Assembly (NCBI GenBank): GCA_020253595.1
Contig: JADCBH010000329.1
Span: 1-6,279 of the forward strand
Length of the DNA: 6,279 bases
Direction of reading: 5' to 3'
DNA from: Brevundimonas sp.
GTDB lineage: Bacteria; Pseudomonadota; Alphaproteobacteria; Caulobacterales; Caulobacteraceae
The notes beneath the pieces were generated by a model, which was not told where the DNA came from, did not search any database, and saw only the letters and a list, made by a program, of their open reading frames with translations. Numbering within the stretch: position 1 is the first letter of the stretch; each line of letters opens with the position of its first letter. Shown in pieces: positions 1 to 6,279 of this stretch. Both the position numbers and the translations under genes were made by a program.

Positions 1-706
1 CATAGACGCGCCTCCTGTTGTCGTTCTCCTCGATGATCCCGACCGCGCGATCGAAGCCGGCCATGTTCCGCTGCAGATACCAGGCGATCAGCTGCGGGAT
101 TGGCACGCCCTGCTCGCACATCTCCGCGACAGGCAGCAGCACATCGCGCCACGGCAGCTTGCCGTACCGCTGATGGGCCGCCCACCAGGCATCGACCGCA
201 CCCGGAACATTGACCGTCACGGCTCCAAAGCGCGGCAGATAGCCGTCCTGGCCCGCCCTGGACCGCGCTGTCGCCAGCGACAGGCCCCGCGGGCTGGCCC
301 CCGAACCATTCAGCCCGACGACCTTGCCCTGACCCGGGTCCCACATCAGGCAGTAGGCATCCCCGCCTATCCCGTTCCCCGTGGGCTCCAGAAAACCCAG
401 AGCCGCATTGATGGCGATGGCCGCGTCGATGGCAGAACCTCCGCGCCTCAGCGTATCGATCCCGATCAGGGTCGCGGCCGGATGGGCCGTCGCCGCCGCC
501 CCTTGCGTCCCCCACACCGTCGACCGCCCCGCGAACGGTGCCCCCATGTTACGGTCGCCGTGTCCGACGCCCGTATAGGGATAGGCGCGAGCGCTGCCCT
601 GCGCGGTCGCGCCCGAGATCTGGCCGACCGCCGGAGGCGCTCCGACGGCCGCGCCCGCGGCCAGGGCTCCGGCTGGAAGGGTCGTCAGAAAGGTACGTCT
701 GCGCAT
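1..706 (-). CDS. Gamma-glutamyltransferase-family protein, exported (N-terminal part, cut by window edge)
   Basis: This open frame starts at ATG 706-704 and runs without a stop for 235 codons to the left edge. Family members are about 530-600 residues, so well under half is visible. Residues 1-35 look like a twin-arginine signal: Arg-Arg-Arg-Thr-Phe-Leu at 2-7, an Ala/Gly-rich hydrophobic stretch, and a possible cleavage site after Ala-Thr-Ala (33-35). The protein is therefore probably periplasmic or cell-surface. The GGT-family block follows: GGSAIDAAIAINAALGF (89-105), then a Gly-rich NGIGGDAY (111-118), NVPGAVDAWWAAHQRYGKLP (166-185) and VLLPVAEMCEQG (189-200). Known enzymes of the family cleave themselves before a catalytic Thr and transfer or hydrolyse gamma-glutamyl groups, for example of glutathione. 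That Thr lies outside the window. The Arg that binds the glutamyl carboxylate in E. coli Ggt (Arg114, in DFREMAP) aligns with Ser135 in LNGSGASP, so this may be a GGT-like (YwrD-type) hydrolase of different specificity. The family call is firm; the substrate is unknown. Confidence 0.88.
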   Translation of the reverse strand, partial: MRRRTFLTTLPAGALAAGAAVGAPPAVGQISGATAQGSARAYPYTGVGHGDRNMGAPFAGRSTVWGTQGAAATAHPAATLIGIDTLRRGGSAIDAAIAINAALGFLEPTGNGIGGDAYCLMWDPGQGKVVGLNGSGASPRGLSLATARSRAGQDGYLPRFGAVTVNVPGAVDAWWAAHQRYGKLPWRDVLLPVAEMCEQGVPIPQLIAWYLQRNMAGFDRAVGIIEENDNRRRVY

Positions 707-712
707 CGGCGG

Positions 713-718
713 TCTCCC
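713..718 (-). promoter_or_regulatory. Shine-Dalgarno of the GGT-family gene
   Basis: The minus strand reads GGGAGA here, with seven bases (CCGCCG plus the adjacent C) or fewer to the ATG at 706. This supports that start codon. Another ATG lies 14 bases upstream on the same strand, but it is in a different frame and overlaps the ribosome site. The signal peptide begins right after the chosen ATG, which also fits. Confidence 0.6.
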
Positions 719-790
719 ATCACGTGGGCGAGACCCTAACCCCTCAGGGCCGCCTGTGAAGGGTCGGATCGACGCGGCCCGACCAAACGC

Positions 791-823
791 GAGAAAGGCG
801 GCCCCGTTTCCGGAACCGCCCTT
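791..823 (-). terminator. Intrinsic terminator after rpoC
   Basis: Read on the minus strand, GGCGGTTCCG (820-811), loop GAAA (810-807) and CGGGGCCGCC (806-797) form a 10-bp stem with two G·U pairs, closed by a GNRA tetraloop. AAG before the stem can pair with TTT after it, extending the helix by about three pairs. The downstream side reads TTTCTC, a short and imperfect U tract. The stem begins 32 bases beyond the rpoC stop, the expected place for the end of the rpoBC transcript. It separates rpoC from the GGT-family gene, which would then need its own promoter in 707-790. I could not identify a convincing promoter there. Confidence 0.8.
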
Positions 824-852
824 CTTCAGGCTTCAAACGTGGCTGACCGCGA

Positions 853-5046
<4,194 letters not shown>

Positions 5047-5052
5047 CTTGAG

Positions 5053-5058
5053 TTCCTT
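5053..5058 (-). promoter_or_regulatory. Shine-Dalgarno of rpoC
   Basis: The minus strand reads AAGGAA, ending six bases before the ATG at 5046. The spacing and match to the 16S rRNA tail are good and fix the rpoC start. A short GC hairpin (5062-5075) ends only three bases upstream, so ribosome access may depend on local folding. Confidence 0.75.
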
Positions 5059-5061
5059 GCT

Positions 5062-5075
5062 GCGGCGGGGGCCGC
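5062..5075 (-). other. Short GC hairpin just upstream of the rpoC ribosome site
   Basis: GCGGC (5062-5066) and GCCGC (5071-5075) are inverted around a four-base loop. The 5-bp stem lies between the heptamer inverted repeat and the rpoC Shine-Dalgarno. It is short enough to be chance in such GC-rich DNA, so no role is assigned. Confidence 0.35.
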
Positions 5076-5083
5076 GAAAATCA

Positions 5084-5160
5084 GGTGATTGGTGACTGGT
5101 GACTGGTGATTGGGGTGGTGTCGGCGGCGTTCAGCCACCAATCACCAGCCACCAATCACC
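5084..5160 (-). repeat. Heptamer-built inverted repeat in the rpoB-rpoC spacer
   Basis: The left arm (5084-5111) is four tandem heptamers on the plus strand: GGTGATT, GGTGACT, GGTGACT, GGTGATT. The right arm (5133-5160) is four heptamers of the complementary type: AGCCACC, AATCACC, AGCCACC, AATCACC. The arms are inverted around a 21-base loop (5112-5132). In the rpoBC mRNA (minus strand) the 28 facing positions give 24 Watson-Crick pairs, 3 G·U pairs and 1 C·A mismatch. Because the units are nearly identical, the arms could also pair in registers shifted by 7 or 14 bases. The heptamers are visibly less GC-rich than the surrounding DNA and form no gene. They could be a processing or attenuation hairpin, a protein-binding site, or one copy of a dispersed intergenic repeat. 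The structure is seen directly; its role is unknown. Confidence 0.9.
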
Positions 5161-5179
5161 CTGGGGCGCGCGACGCGCC

Positions 5180-5183
<4 letters not shown>
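5161..5183 (-). other. Hairpin enclosing the rpoB stop codon
   Basis: On the minus strand, CTG-A-GGCGCG and CGCGCC-C-CAG face each other around a TCG loop. This gives nine pairs and one A·C mismatch, with the rpoB TGA stop inside the upstream arm. It abuts the heptamer inverted repeat with no gap, so the two stems could stack in the mRNA. There is no U tract after it, so it is not an intrinsic terminator on its own. It may protect the rpoB 3' end or be part of a larger processing structure; this is inference. Confidence 0.5.

Positions 5184-6279
<1,096 letters not shown>

Noticed and set aside
173..759. Plus-strand open frames opposite the GGT-family gene
   Set aside because: They give Arg/Pro-rich products without motifs, while the minus-strand frame shows clear GGT-family conservation and a signal peptide.
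707..790. Promoter for the GGT-family gene, including a CACGTG palindrome at 721-726
   Set aside because: A promoter is expected after the terminator, but no convincing -35/-10 pair is visible. A 6-base palindrome alone is likely chance in this composition.
5084..5160. The heptamer repeat as a CRISPR array or insertion-sequence end
   Set aside because: There are no unique spacers between units, the unit is only 7 bp, the arms are inverted, and there is no transposase gene or target-site duplication nearby.

Overview
The window is GC-rich, and all three genes I can support lie on the minus strand. From right to left, in the direction of transcription, they are the 3' part of rpoB (β subunit of RNA polymerase), a complete rpoC (β' subunit, 1397 residues), and the 5' part of a secreted gamma-glutamyltransferase-family gene that runs off the left edge. 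The RpoC N-terminus, its proteobacterial-type insertion in the trigger loop and the base composition suggest an alphaproteobacterium, probably of the order Caulobacterales (Caulobacter/Brevundimonas type). That placement comes from remembered family sequences, not from a search.

Layout: positions 5180-6279 hold the last 365 codons of rpoB. Positions 5047-5179 are a 133-base rpoB-rpoC spacer that is strongly structured. It contains a hairpin that includes the rpoB stop codon, a large inverted repeat made of four plus four heptamers, a short GC hairpin, and the rpoC Shine-Dalgarno. Positions 853-5046 hold rpoC. Positions 707-852 are the rpoC-GGT gap, with a well-formed intrinsic terminator (about 791-823) that should end the rpoBC transcript. 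Positions 1-706 hold the first 235 codons of a GGT-family protein with a twin-arginine-type signal peptide.

rpoB and rpoC encode the two large catalytic subunits of RNA polymerase and are almost certainly co-transcribed. The GGT-like gene has the same orientation but lies beyond the terminator, so it is probably a separate unit whose product acts outside the cytoplasm. It has no evident link to transcription.

The coding content is ordinary housekeeping sequence, and I see no sign of a new multi-gene system. The feature most worth a second look is the heptamer-based inverted repeat between rpoB and rpoC. It would fold in the mRNA into a 28-position stem with one mismatch and could be an RNA-processing, attenuation or protein-binding element, or a dispersed intergenic repeat.
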